DNA from: Diadophis punctatus similis
Lineage: Eukaryota; Chordata; Lepidosauria; Squamata; Dipsadidae
Assembly: GCA_023053685.1 (NCBI GenBank)
Contig: JALIGW010000010.1
Location: forward strand, 6,920,596 to 6,984,595
Reading direction: 5' to 3'
DNA length: 64,000 nt
Part shown: piece by piece, positions 48,880 to 59,378 of the stretch
How positions within the stretch are numbered: position 1 is the first letter of the stretch
Layout: each line of letters starts with the position of its first letter
Made by a program: the position numbers and the translations under genes
Notes under the pieces: model-generated
Seen by the model: the letters and a program-made list of their open reading frames with translations, nothing else
Told to the model about the DNA's origin: nothing
Databases searched by the model: none

Positions 48880-51600
48880 TATTGTAATTATGCTTACATG
48901 CCTGTTAATTATTATTTAAATGAGTACTTTTCCATTGAATTAATATTTTTGTCAATGTATCATCTTCTAACAATATATTGGAAATATCTGAACAAGAAAT
49001 ATCCTTCATATTGAATTTTACGGCAAGTGCTGCAGCTAGAGTATCAACATTCAATCTCGATTTCTCACTTGTCCAAAAATCATTGGCAATTGAAAAACTC
49101 TTTCAACTGCTGCATTAGTTCCAGGGCAGCACAACGTAAATTGAACAAGTATAAAGAAATTTTCACATGGAATATGTTCATTTTTGAAATGGCTGAAAAT
49201 ATCTACCCATCTTTTATCAATTTCAATGTGTTGATTTTCCCATTGTATTAATTTTTTCAGAATTTAAATATACATTCAGTCTTCTAATTTCTTCAAAGAG
49301 ACAATTGTCGTCTATTTTAATGTCTGGCATTTCTTTAGATAAAAACTCAACACAAGATTCAATATCTGTCCAATATACATGCGATGAAGTCAAAAAACAC
49401 CATTGAAAACTGTTATTTTCCGTGATGTTTGTTTCAGACCATTCTTCGATATATTGAAAACATGTTTGGTAAAAATTCTGCACTTCTTTGATGAACTTTT
49501 CCGTTATGCCCGGATTTGATTCCTCTAAGTCTGACAATTTTCTTTTTATAATTAAAGGAAGAAATTTTTCTTCAAATCAAGATTTATATTGAAGGATAAA
49601 GTCATTCAAAATAAGACTAACTTCTGTAGCTGAAATGTGTTCACCTTCAATCTTTTGAATCGTTTTGTGAAAAATAGATGCTTGATTATGTACAAAATAC
49701 ATTAATATCTCAGATATTTCATTATTGAAAAATGATTCCAGGATTTTAGGACATTTGTCTAAACTTAAAAAATATGAACGGAGAGGCTCAAATAATTGTA
49801 GAACACGTTCTACAGCAGGTGTTAGAGCAAGCTATCTAACTTTTGAATATCCTAAAAGTTTTTTGTATTCAACATTCGCTTCTTAAAATTGTTTTAAAGT
49901 AGAAACACGAACGGTAAAACGACTAAAATACAAATAAATTGTAGTTATTATTACTTCTACATCAATTGGCATGGCACATGACGCTGTGTTGATTGCATTT
50001 GACAAAATATGTGCATTACAACCTATTCCTAGTATTTTCTTTTGGAGTAAATCTTGTAATTTTACATACACATTTAGATTTAGATAGATTTATTATTAGA
50101 GTTGGAAGGGACCTTGTAGGTCATCTAGTCCAACCCCCTGCTCAAGCAGGAGTTCCTACACCATTTGAGACAGATGGCAGTCCAGTCTCCCCTTGAAGGT
50201 CACAAGTGTTGGGGCTCTCACAACCTCCGCTGGCAAGCTGTTCCACAGGTTGATCGCTCTCACTGTCAGAAAGTTTCTCCTCACTTCCAGGTTGAATCTC
50301 TCCTTGGTCAGCTTCCATCCATTATTCCTTGTTTGGCTTTCTGGTGCCATAGAGAACAGCCTGCCCCCCTCCTCTCTGTGGCATCCCCTCAAGTATTGGA
50401 ACACTGCTATCATGTCACCCCTGGTCCTTCTCTTCGCCAGACTGGCCAAGCTCAGTTCCTGCAACCGCTCTTTGTATGTTTTATTTTCCAGACCCTTTAT
50501 CATCCTGGTTGCTCTCTTCTGCACTTTCTCTAGGGTTTCAATGTCTTTTTTGTAGTGTGGTGACCAAAACTGGATGCAGTACTCTAGGTGTGGTCTCACC
50601 AAGGCTTCATAGAGTGGTACTAGTACCTCTCTGGTCCTTGATTGTATCCCTCTATTTATGCAGCTCAGGACTGCGTTGGCCTTTTTGGCTGCTGCTGCAA
50701 ACTGCTGGCTCATATTTAGTTGGCTGTCTACCAAGACTCCAAGATCCCTCTCGCAATCGCTGCTATTGAGTGTGGTTTCACCCAGTTTGTATGTGTATTT
50801 TTGATTCTTCTTACCTAGGTGTAGAATTTTACTTTTCTCCGTGTTAAATTTCATTTTATTGGTTTGGGCCCAGTGTTCGAGTCTGTCAAGGTCCCTCTGG
50901 ATTTTGAGTCTGTCCTCTGGGGTGTTTGCTACTCCCGCCATACATTATTCACCCGTTTGCATCTTCGCCCACCAAAATTTGTGATTGTATTATCAGCTGT
51001 TAGTGCAACAACTTTGGATTTCAAATTGTTTTCATTTATTACTCTGTATAGATGGTTTGACAAAATTTCAGCAGTTTCACCCTCAATGGATTCTAAATTT
51101 AAAATTTTTACTTGAATCCCCTTGGTAACATTAAAATATCTTACTAGTATTGGATACAATTTGGGTTCATTATGATTTGATGCATCAGATAAAACCATTA
51201 CAAATGCTGCAATTTTCAAGTCTGCTGTAAGTATTTTATCACAGTAATTTTTAAATACTGATTTAATAATAGCCTCGCATTTTGTCCTGGCGCATGAAAA
51301 TTTAGCATTGTGAAACTTTTTCAATAATTTAGTTGTACAATCCATACTACGAAAACTTTGATTGTGAATTATGGTATGAAATGCAAATGTTCCCTCCATT
51401 GCAGCTAACTGTTTTTCATCTTCAGAATAATTTGAAGTTTTAAAAAAACCTGTTACTTTACGACTGGAAGCTGATGCATCTAATGATTGCTTATGTTTGT
51501 TGGTGGACAAGTGTTTCGTTATAGCTGCTCTGCCCCCATCTGCAATACAAAATTCTCCTCTGCAAATATTGCAGAAAACAATGGCATCTTTCTTTGATAT
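48880..51600 (-). pseudogene. hAT transposase remnant (BED finger type)
   Basis: From the right: BED-type zinc finger (FCNICRGEFCIADGGRAAIT, then KHLSTNKHKQSL; Cys-x2-Cys and His-x5-His), then the catalytic-domain start (AIIKSVFKNYCD, VMVLSDASNHNEPKLYPILV, VVALTADNTITNFGG). After a CR1 insertion come LGIGCNAHILSNAINTA, typical of the RNase H-like fold's middle, and the hAT dimerisation end (CCPGTNAAVERVF, SIANDFWTSEKSRLNVDTLA) in a shifted frame near 49090. The N-terminus before the finger is cut by DIRS C at 51606. Several stops make it inactive. Confidence 0.8.
50086..50943 (-). mobile_element. CR1 3' fragment inside the hAT transposase
   Basis: CR1 end (gttggaagggaccttgtagg) and an open 261-codon frame at 50156-50941, without stops, for the C-terminal part of CR1 ORF2: NTPEDRLKIQRDLDRLEHWA, SQFAAAAKKANAVLSCINRG-like text, HLEYCIQFWSPHYKKD and INLWNSLPAEVV. 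It splits the transposase between NNVWRE-adjacent text and YVKLQDLLQKK. The lack of stops suggests a young copy. 5' truncated. Confidence 0.9.
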
Positions 51601-51617
51601 GAGGAATGGAAATTCCT

Positions 51618-51740
51618 TTCTCCATAGTGGGTGGAGCTAGCCGCCAAGATTGGGTATTGGCACAGCCTTCTAGCCAATCAGGACTGAGTCTGGAAAAAAT
51701 ATAAATAGTGGCTCTAGGGCCTAGTTCCCCCTCTTTTGAC
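51618..51740 (+). repeat. DIRS C left inverted terminal repeat
   Basis: Inverse of 57846-57962 over about 120 bp, nearly perfect, including aaatataaatagtggctct (TATA-like) and ctagttccccctcttttga. It lacks the outermost about 35 bp (with the tacttacctg motif) present at the right end. Confidence 0.85.
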
Positions 51741-52883
51741 TCAGTCCTAGCCAATGACTAGTGCCTTTTTCTCATCCAACTTCTGATTCCTCATATTCCT
51801 TCAATTATAACTGTAAGTTTATTTTTTACTTGGTGTTTTTCCTCTTTCCCTGATCGAGCCCCCCAGGTTTTTTTGCTGTCATCTACACCTGGGAGAAGGC
51901 AGTTGGCCGCAAGTCTGCTGCTCGCCCCTCCAGCTGAAGGCCCAGCATATTTTTTTTATTAATTTTTCCATTAACATTTTTCCAGTGAATTTTTCTCTTA
52001 TAATTAATACCGGCTGTGGAGGGAGTGGGAAAGGGCCCCCATAACATCGGGGGGGCAGCAGTGGGCTCACCGCACACCTGGGCATTGAGCGAGGCCGGCA
52101 TCTACTGCCTGACAGACACCAGGGCCAGTCTGCGAAGTGTTAACCATCTGAATCACCTTAATAACTGCGGACCTGCCTGCTAGGAGAGCCGAGGGGCCGA
52201 GGGGCCGAGCAAACCGAAAACGCTAATTTTTGGTGTCTTTTGAATTGGCCGGCCCAGCACAAGCGGTTCTAGCCACCCACGAGCCTTCCGATCCCCAGCT
52301 GACTGTCAAATTCAAAGGGATCGGAAGAGCTGAAGGCCTCGCTCGCAGCTCAGCCGGATTCACGCAAGCGATCTGAGCTGCTCCCAAGCTGCCGACAAAC
52401 AGCTGATTGAACTGGCCGGGCTCACGCAAGCGGCCCGAGCGTAATTACCATCCGAAAAACAGCTGATTGTCTCGGGCCAGACTTGCGCAAGCGGTCGGCG
52501 CCCTGACAGCCCCGAAAAACAATCTGCCGATCTCCAATTGATCCGAGGCTGCGGAGGCACAAAAGGAGGCGGCCCAAGCAGCAAGCACTGAGCCGACGTC
52601 GGAGTGGCCTCCCAGGGAGCCAAAAAGGCCGCATCTTACTGTGGAGGCTGTGGACGAGCCTGGAAGCTGATCTCTTCTGACTGGGTCCTGTAAGACATTA
52701 AATACGTGTGATCAGTGATTGGGCCTAAACGAGGCAGCTAAACAGGCCCTGTCTAAAGCCTGCTCTTCTATTGCTTCAGACAATTCCCTAGCAAGCCTTG
52801 GCAGCCATTTTGAGACTGCCTCATGGCCGGTGGCCATTTTGCATACCTAATTAACCCACAAAGTACAGACCTCCCTTTTCATC

Positions 52884-54552
52884 ATGGCTGACAGAAGCCA
52901 AAAATCAGGGAAGGCAAAGGCAAAAATGCCCAGACCGTGCACTGAGCAGCCTGAACAGACCAGGGTGGCATCTCCCTCTCCTCCTAGGGATCGATCCCCC
53001 ATCAGGCCTCAATCCCCAGTCCATTCAGCCAAAGACAGGCCCCCTAAGTCATGACAGACATCTCTCCCTGGGGACAAGGGTGCCCACAGGCATGACAAAG
53101 GGACCACGCCTAGGCACCGGGGGGCCTCACAGTCACACTCACCTGACAATCTGTCCATAGACGGTGCAAATTTGCGCAGATCAGAGGTGGACGTTTGGGG
53201 TCCAAGAGTGCTCCTCAGAGGTGCCACCACCAATAAGGCCTCCAGTACGGATCCCTTGCAATCTAGGGAAATCCAAGACAGAATAAATAAGGCCATCAGA
53301 AAGGGGGTGGAGGCAGGCATCAGAGCCATGGCAGGCTCATCAACCCCCCAGACAGACACCACTATCCCTCCAAGAGAGCATCAGGACGTAGATTGGTTCG
53401 ATTATCTGGAACTGGAGGGCGACGAGGAAGGTGAGGAAGAGTTCCCTGACCCCCTAGACAATCTCGAGGATGACCCAGGTCAGGGGGATGATCTGGGGGG
53501 CGCACTTCCTGAACTGGTCATGTCAGAGGATGAGGACTTGGGCCCTGAGCCAGCTGTTTCCTCCGCCCTCTTCCAACCAGCCCTGTTCCGGTCTCTTCTT
53601 CATAAAGCAAAGACCACGGCCAATCTCTTGACCCCCACTGGGGCGACCAAGCAGGCATCTGAGCTGGACCCTATGTTTGAGCCTACTGCATCTCAGGTTG
53701 ACGTGGTGCCAGCCCCAAAACTGTTCATTGAGGCCGTGCTCAAGCAGTGGCAAAAACCCACGTCAGGCTCCTTATCTAATGCCCTTGATAAAAGGTATTT
53801 TAACATTGACTCTGCTTTAGCCCAACATCTTCTAGTGCCTCCGGTGGACAGCCCGGTCCTGGCCTTGTTCTCCAATGCCCAGATGCCTGGAGACCCAGAG
53901 GAGCTACTCCGGCTGGAGGATCGCAGGACAAAAGCAACGCTCCAGAGGGCCCACCAGTCAGCCGCATGGGCGCTAAAGGCATCTTCCACTGCCTCCTTCT
54001 TCTGCAGGACGTCCGTCAAGTGGCTCCATGCCCTCCAGGATCATCTGCACCTTCGGACGTCCGGGCACACCAGGACCTGAACAAGCTCCTGGCTGCTGCC
54101 CAGTTCACGTCCGATGCCACACTCCAATCAGCCCGATTTGCAGCAAGGGCCATGGCATCTGCGGTGGTGGCGCGCCGCATGGCCTGGCTCCGCAACTGGT
54201 CAACAGATGCCAAATACAAGTGGAAGCTGGCCTCTAGTCCAGTAGTGAGCCAGTCTCTGTTTGGTGAGGCCCTCAATCGTATTCTCATTGAAACAAAGGA
54301 CAAACAAAAAGTCCTCCCCTCAGGTGGCCGAAAGGTCCCTTTCCGTCCAGCCTCCTTCCCCAGAAGGAGTTACAGAGGGGCCTATCAATCTCAGAATAGA
54401 TTCCAGGGACAATCCCAGGGTAACTACCAGGGGCAGACCCAAGGACAATATGGACCACACCAGAGGTTCTCCTCTGATCGCCCATTCCAGGACAACGAGT
54501 ATAAATGGCCCTTTAGAGAGTCCGGTGGTCGCCCCTTCCGCTGGAATAAATA
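52884..54552 (+). pseudogene. DIRS C gag-like ORF, one stop and one frameshift
   Basis: Starts MADRSQKSGKAKAKMPRPC. A TGA at 53052-53054 interrupts after 56 codons; the same frame then runs open to about 54050 through IQDRINKAIRKGVEAGIRAM, an acidic segment (LELEGDEEGEEEFPDPLDNL) and SALFQPALFRSLLHKAKTTA. A one-base loss near 54050 shifts the frame at LQDHL; it resumes as SDVRAHQDLNKLLAAAQF and ends in a basic Gln/Gly/Arg-rich tail (RGAYQSQNRFQGQSQGNYQG). The role by position is the structural RNA-binding protein; no retroviral-type knuckle is present. Confidence 0.75.
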
Positions 54553-54712
54553 ATTCCCCGGCCGATCCTCCCATAGGGGGTCGCCGGGCACTCTATGCCA
54601 GTCGATGGGAGGAAATCACCAATGACACATGGGTTTGTGAAACCCTGAAGTCAGGACTTGCACTCGAGTTTCTCTCCACCCCACCCCACCGAGGTTTTTC
54701 CTTCGATGCCCC

Positions 54713-56449
54713 ATGTCATCAAATTCAGCAAAATGGGTCCTCATGAATCAGGCCATCCAGCACCTGTTGGAAATTCGAGCCATCCCACAGGTACCTGAGG
54801 ACCAGCAGGGGCAGGGCTTCTACTCCATTTTGTTTGTGGTGCCCAAATCCTCGGGAGGGTGGAGAGCCATCTTGGACCTTAAGCGCCTCAATAGGTATAT
54901 CATCCATAAAAAATTCAAAATGCACACCCTGCATTCAATCCTGACAAGTATTAGGAAGGGAGATCTATTGTCATCCATAGATCTCTCGGAGGCTTACCTC
55001 CACATCCCAATTCGGCCATCTCACCGCCAATACTTGCAGTTTTGCTATGCAGGGGTGCATTATGAATATGGGGCGCTCCCCTTCGGCCTGTTCTCAGCGC
55101 CAAGGGTCTTCACCAAGGTCCTAGTGGCCTTGACCGCTCACCTTCGATCTATCCCCATCAGGGTCCAGTGCTACCTGGACGACATTCTCATCTCCTCTGC
55201 CTCTCCTTCTCAGGCTGAGAGAGATGTCCAGGTAGTGCTCACTACTCTCACCCACCATGGCTTCTTGGTCAACCGATCCAAGAGCCAACTTATTCCCTCC
55301 ACCAGAATTGTCCATCTGGGGGCGATTATTGACTCCCTGGAGTGTAAGGTGTACCTGTCCCAGGAACGGAGAGACAGCCTATTGGAATTAACCCAGCTAG
55401 TTCTGAGGCAAACTTCAGCTCCACTGAACCAGTTGTCATCCCTCCTGGGCAAGATGATTTCTGCCATTCACATTGTCCCATGGGCTCACTTACACTCCAG
55501 GGACCTTCAATGGCTCCTTCTCCCCTTCCAGCACAAGGGACGAGCCACTTCTCCAGCCAAGGTGAGACTTCAGCCCCCAGTCAGGGAGTCGCTGAGATGG
55601 TGGACCACATCAGCGGTCCACAAGGGCACCTGCTTTCTTCCCCTGCAACAAATTACCATCACCACTGACACTAGCTTGTCGGGTTGGAGGGCCCACGCAG
55701 AGTCACAGGTGGCACAGGGCACATGGTCGCAAACTGAGGCGACCCTCAGCATAAATATATTGGAATTACGAGCTGTCTTTCTTGCCCTACAGCACTTCAG
55801 GCCTCTTCTGGAGAACTCCCATGTACTGGTCCTCATGGACAATGTGGCCACCAAGGCCCACATAAACAGACAAGGTGGGACCATGTCCGGACAACTGATG
55901 TCAGAGGCCATGCAGCTGGGGCTGTGGGCAGAGTGCCACCTGCTGTCACTCTCGGCAGAGCGCATCTCCAGGGTGAGCAACACCAGGGCAGACTGGCTCA
56001 GCCGGAACCAGATCGACCTGGCAGAGTGGAGCCTCCACCCAGACCTATTTCAACAACTTGTAGGTCACTTCGGTCTGCCAGTGATGGACCTTTTCACCAC
56101 CCCGGGGAATGCTCAACTGCCCAGGTTTCTGTCCTGGTACCTGACTCAGGGGGCAGAGGGGATGGATGCCCTCCTCTGCGCTTGGCCTCAGGGGTTGCTT
56201 TACGCATTCCCCCCCATTCCCATCATCCCTCAGGTCATTCGGAAACTGCTGGAGGAGAGAGCCGAGGTGGTTCTTCTGGCCCCCCACTGGCCAAGGAGAG
56301 CCTGGTATGCCGACCTGGTCTCCATGTCGGTCTCCCCCCCCCCATGGAGGATCTCTCCGACAGAGTGGTCGCTTGCCCAGGGGTCAGTGCAGCATCCAGA
56401 GCCTCACTGGTTGCAACTGACCGCCTGGCACTTGAACGGCTCACTCTGA
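54713..56449 (+). CDS. DIRS C reverse transcriptase-RNase H-methyltransferase-like protein
   Basis: 578 residues, fully open. RT core: SGGWRAILDLKRLN (47-60), SSIDLSEAYLHIPI (87-100), LPFGLFSAPRVF (122-133) and catalytic YLDDIL (154-159). RNase H: TTDTSLSGW (317-325, Asp), LELRAVFLAL (350-359, Glu) and VLMDNVATKAHIN (373-385, Asp). The last 170 residues (LPVMDLFTTPGNAQLPRF, LLAPHWPRRAWYADL) match the methyltransferase-like domain described for DIRS elements. It copies element RNA into DNA. The start Met lies just after the gag stop; the end overlaps the recombinase frame by about 105 bp. Confidence 0.9.
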   Translation: MSSNSAKWVLMNQAIQHLLEIRAIPQVPEDQQGQGFYSILFVVPKSSGGWRAILDLKRLNRYIIHKKFKMHTLHSILTSIRKGDLLSSIDLSEAYLHIPIRPSHRQYLQFCYAGVHYEYGALPFGLFSAPRVFTKVLVALTAHLRSIPIRVQCYLDDILISSASPSQAERDVQVVLTTLTHHGFLVNRSKSQLIPSTRIVHLGAIIDSLECKVYLSQERRDSLLELTQLVLRQTSAPLNQLSSLLGKMISAIHIVPWAHLHSRDLQWLLLPFQHKGRATSPAKVRLQPPVRESLRWWTTSAVHKGTCFLPLQQITITTDTSLSGWRAHAESQVAQGTWSQTEATLSINILELRAVFLALQHFRPLLENSHVLVLMDNVATKAHINRQGGTMSGQLMSEAMQLGLWAECHLLSLSAERISRVSNTRADWLSRNQIDLAEWSLHPDLFQQLVGHFGLPVMDLFTTPGNAQLPRFLSWYLTQGAEGMDALLCAWPQGLLYAFPPIPIIPQVIRKLLEERAEVVLLAPHWPRRAWYADLVSMSVSPPPWRISPTEWSLAQGSVQHPEPHWLQLTAWHLNGSL

Positions 56450-57519
56450 GGAGCCGCCAGATCCCTGAGGACGTCATGGAGGTCTTACTGGACTCTCGTA
56501 GGCCGTCCACGCAACGTATTTATGCAGCCTCTTGGAGGGCTTTCTGCTCCTGGTGTGCTAGGGAGGGTTATTCCCCACTGGACCTTTCAGTCATAAATGT
56601 ACTGCAATTCCTCTGCCAGGGGCTAGCTAAGGGTCTTTACCCAAATACCCTCAGATGCCAGGTAGCTGCCCTGTCCACGGTTCTGTCTTCCCCATCTCTG
56701 GGAAAACTCTGTGCTCATCCCTTGATCTCCTGGTTCCTTAAGGGTGCAGTCAATAGATGCCCACCTGTGGTGCACAAGTACCCCACCTGGGATTTGTCCA
56801 AGGTTCTACTAGCACTCATGGGAGGTACCTTTGAGCCATTGCACTCCGTTTCCCTGGCCCATCTAATGTACAAGGTGGTTTTCCTGGTGGCTGTCATGTC
56901 TGCCCGATGCATCTCCGAACTGGCAGCCCTTTCCATCAGGGGTGACCTCTGTGTCTTCCACCAGGACAGAGTGGTATTGCGGTTGGATCCCACCTTTCTA
57001 CCAAAGGTAAACTCTTACTTTCACCGGGTTCAGGAGGTGGTGCTACCTTCCTTTTATCCTTCCCCATCTTCTGACATTGAAAGACAGTGGCACCTCCTGG
57101 ACGTGAGGCGCGCACTGGACACTTACATACAAAGGACCTCTGCCTTTCGCAGAACCGAGGCATTGTTTGTATCCTTCTATCCCACATCCATGGGAAGGAA
57201 AGCATCCTCTCCCACGGTGGGTCAGTGGATTCGTACTGGCATTAACATTGCATATGAACAAATGTCTTTACCGTGACCCACCAGGATTACTGCCCATTCC
57301 ACACGCAGTGCTGCCACCACTGCAGCGTGGAACACTAGGGCTTCCATTGAAGAGATCTGCCGAGCAGCCACATGGTCATCTCCAACGCCGTTTGTCCGGC
57401 ACTACAGACTAGACACTTTCACCTCTCAGGAGGCTGACTTTGGGTGCAGAGTGCTGGAGCAGGTAGCATTGGAGGGTGGCGGTCCCAGCCAGAATCAGGA
57501 GGCCCACCCTAGGGACTGA
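56344..57519 (+). pseudogene. DIRS C tyrosine recombinase, one nonsense codon
   Basis: About 391 codons from MEDLSDRVVACPG. N-terminal SAM-like part: LLDSRRPSTQRIYAASWRAF, LYPNTLRCQVAALSTVL. Catalytic part: SARCISELAAL (first Arg, residue about 187), AHSTR (His 318, Arg 321) and VRHYRLD (Tyr 354). A TGA at 57274-57276, just before TRITAHSTR, is the only break; downstream text stays in frame to 57519. A CGA-to-TGA change (CpG decay) would explain it. It inserts element DNA by recombination with no integrase. Start chosen as the first Met ahead of the conserved region; an upstream start in the overlapping frame is possible. Confidence 0.85.
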
Positions 57520-57640
57520 ATTACTTTGGTATGTCCCAATCTTGGCAGCTAGCTCCACCCACGATGGAGAATGAGACGTTGTACTTACCTGAGGCGTCCA
57601 TTCTCGTAGGGTGGAGCTAGCCGCCAAGTCCCTCCCTTCT
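57520..57640. repeat. DIRS C internal complementary region
   Basis: Contains caatcttggcagctagctcc, as at the right terminus, and immediately after it the inverse of the outer end (gagacgttgtacttacctg, gggtggagctagccgccaag). It follows the recombinase stop directly. Confidence 0.8.
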
Positions 57641-57845
57641 ATTCTGTGTTCTAGGTGGACGGTGTTTTTTCATTTCTGAGTCATTAGGTATATAGGAATT
57701 AGTGGCATATGATGTTTTTCTGTACATAGGTAGTTAGTTCCTAGGTATTTAGCAGTACTACATTGCAGTGTTGTTGTTTCGACTGTTGGTTTTCAATAAA
57801 GTTTGTTGGATTTGATTGGCACGTCGAGTCTGGCATTCGTCCCTT

Positions 57846-57997
57846 GTCAAAAGAGGGGGAACTAGGCCCTAGAGCCACTATTTATATTTTTTCCAGACTC
57901 AGTCCTGATTGGCTAGAAGGCTGTGCCAATACCCAATCTTGGCGGCTAGCTCCACCCTACGAGAATGGACATCTCAGGTAAGTACAACGTCTCATTT
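57846..57997 (-). repeat. DIRS C right inverted terminal repeat
   Basis: Inverse of 51618-51740 plus an outer extension, tacgagaatggacatctcag then gtaagtacaacgtctcat, that the left end lacks. It is preceded by aataaagtttgttgg (about 57796), a probable poly-A signal for the element's transcript. Confidence 0.85.
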
Positions 57998-58046
57998 TCA
58001 ATTGATCATTGAAATGGCATTTCCTCTTTTTTTATTTTTCCATCCC

Positions 58047-58275
58047 TTAATAGCACTTAGTAATAGCACTTAGACTTATATAACGCTTCATATGCTTTAC
58101 AGCCCTCTCTAAGCGGTTTACAGAGTTCAGCATATTGCCCCCAACAATCTGGGTCCTCATTTTACCAACCTCAGAAGGATGGAAGGCTGAGTCAACCTTG
58201 AGCCGGTGAGATTTGAAAGCTGAACTGCTGAACTGCAGTCCTGCACTTTAACCACTGCACCACCTCGGCTCCTAA
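58047..58275 (-). mobile_element. tRNA-derived SINE in the hAT remnant
   Basis: Third copy of the family at 5955 and 9412, with tgctttacagccctctctaa and cccccaacaatctgggtcc in the body and an imperfect (aatagc) tail at the left. The head end and its flank (about 58231-58322) are duplicated once in tandem with a 92-bp period (aactgcagtcctgcac at 58231 and 58323). Confidence 0.85.
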
Positions 58276-58993
58276 ATGAAATTTAAAATAAAATATAAAA
58301 TATAAAGCTACACGAACTGCTGAACTGCAGTCCTGCACTTTAACCACTGCACCACCTCGGCTCCTTAAATGAAATTTAAAATAAAATATAAAATATAAAG
58401 CTACATGAACGATGCAAGCACATTATGAATAAATAAAATTAATTATTACAACTGAAACTTTAATAACATAAGCGAATAAACTTCACTAAAATTTAAATTT
58501 AAATTATTTTACACTTCTGTTGACAACAGGGTTGTATAAACTTGTAAATAAAATTATACATATTTGGAAATTATTAAATAGATAATGAATTAATAAAACG
58601 TGAATTGTACTTACCTCTGTATAATTGAATATTCACTGAGAAAGAAATAATTACTGTGAGTCATTCAATTGCCGATGTGCCGTGAGTCTACTGCATACGT
58701 ATGTGCCGTGTCGTGTTTCGGTAAGAAGTAAACAAAGCCACTTGTGCGCGGCGCTCTCTCTCAGGGTCTCCCGTGTGGAGCGCATGCGTCTCATAATCAC
58801 GTCTTATACCGCACTGTACCGAGCCTTGACAAATCGTCATGTCAAATACAAATACGTCACATAACGCGCAACAGATTAGTCTTCAAATATCGAAAAGGAG
58901 GACATGTAGGAGGACACTTTTCGAGGGAGAACAGAACTTACAAAAGAAGGACTGTCCTCCCTAAAGGAGGACGATTGGTCACCTTATAAAACA

Positions 58994-59151
58994 AAGATAG
59001 GCAAGAAGAAGATTCTTCATATTGACTGACTTACCATGTATGACTTTGGACTTCCTATTTGAACTTTGCTACTTCTTTAAGTAAACTATTTGTATATACT
59101 TTAAACGTATCTGTTTATTGACTGAATAGCAACTCATATAAAACTGCAACA
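58994..59151 (+). repeat. 3' LTR of copia 2, right part
   Basis: Follows the second taaaaca of the hAT insertion and ends ctgcaaca, giving TGTT...AACA for the joined LTR. Nothing copia-like is seen beyond 59151. A 5-bp target duplication cannot be tested because the element's 5' end is missing. Confidence 0.6.
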
Positions 59152-59378
59152 TCACATTTCACTGTGCATGTGCTCAAGAGCACAAGAACTCCTTAACAAG
59201 ATTGATGGCAGCTTATAAAATTGCTTTTATAATCTATCAACATAAACACACACACACACACCTTTATAGTTCCTTTGTTTGCCCTTCCCAAGCATCTTCC
59301 TAAAATCTGTAGGAGCTTAAGGAGTTGCAAGGCCTTCCACAACTCTTACAATACTTTTAATAATATGGCATAATAATA

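Larger units (their letters stand above)
51606..57997 (+). mobile_element. DIRS retrotransposon C, almost intact
   Basis: Plus-strand element with inverted termini: 51618-51740 (ggtggagctagccgccaag, then cagccttctagccaatcag) is the inverse of 57846-57962. Genes are gag-like (52884-54552), RT-RNase H (54713-56449) and overlapping recombinase (56344-57519), followed by the internal complementary region (57520-57640) and the right end. Total about 6.4 kb, usual for DIRS1-like elements. Only a few lesions are visible. It is inserted at the N-terminus of the hAT transposase gene. As expected of DIRS, no target duplication is seen. Confidence 0.9.
48738..58986 (-). mobile_element. hAT DNA transposon, nested host of CR1, DIRS C and SINE
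   Basis: Ends taaggtgaccaac (48738) and its inverse ggtcacctta (to 58986), followed inside by ggaggac motifs on both sides. The 7-bp taaaaca directly flanks both ends (48731-48737 and 58987-58993); hAT duplications are normally 8 bp, so one base may have changed. A minus-strand transposase gene with BED finger and hAT C-terminus fills the interior. It lies within the copia 2 LTR. Confidence 0.8.

Noticed and set aside
58003..58046. Target duplication for DIRS C
   Set aside because: I compared the flanks of 51606 and 57997 and saw no direct repeat; DIRS elements normally make none.
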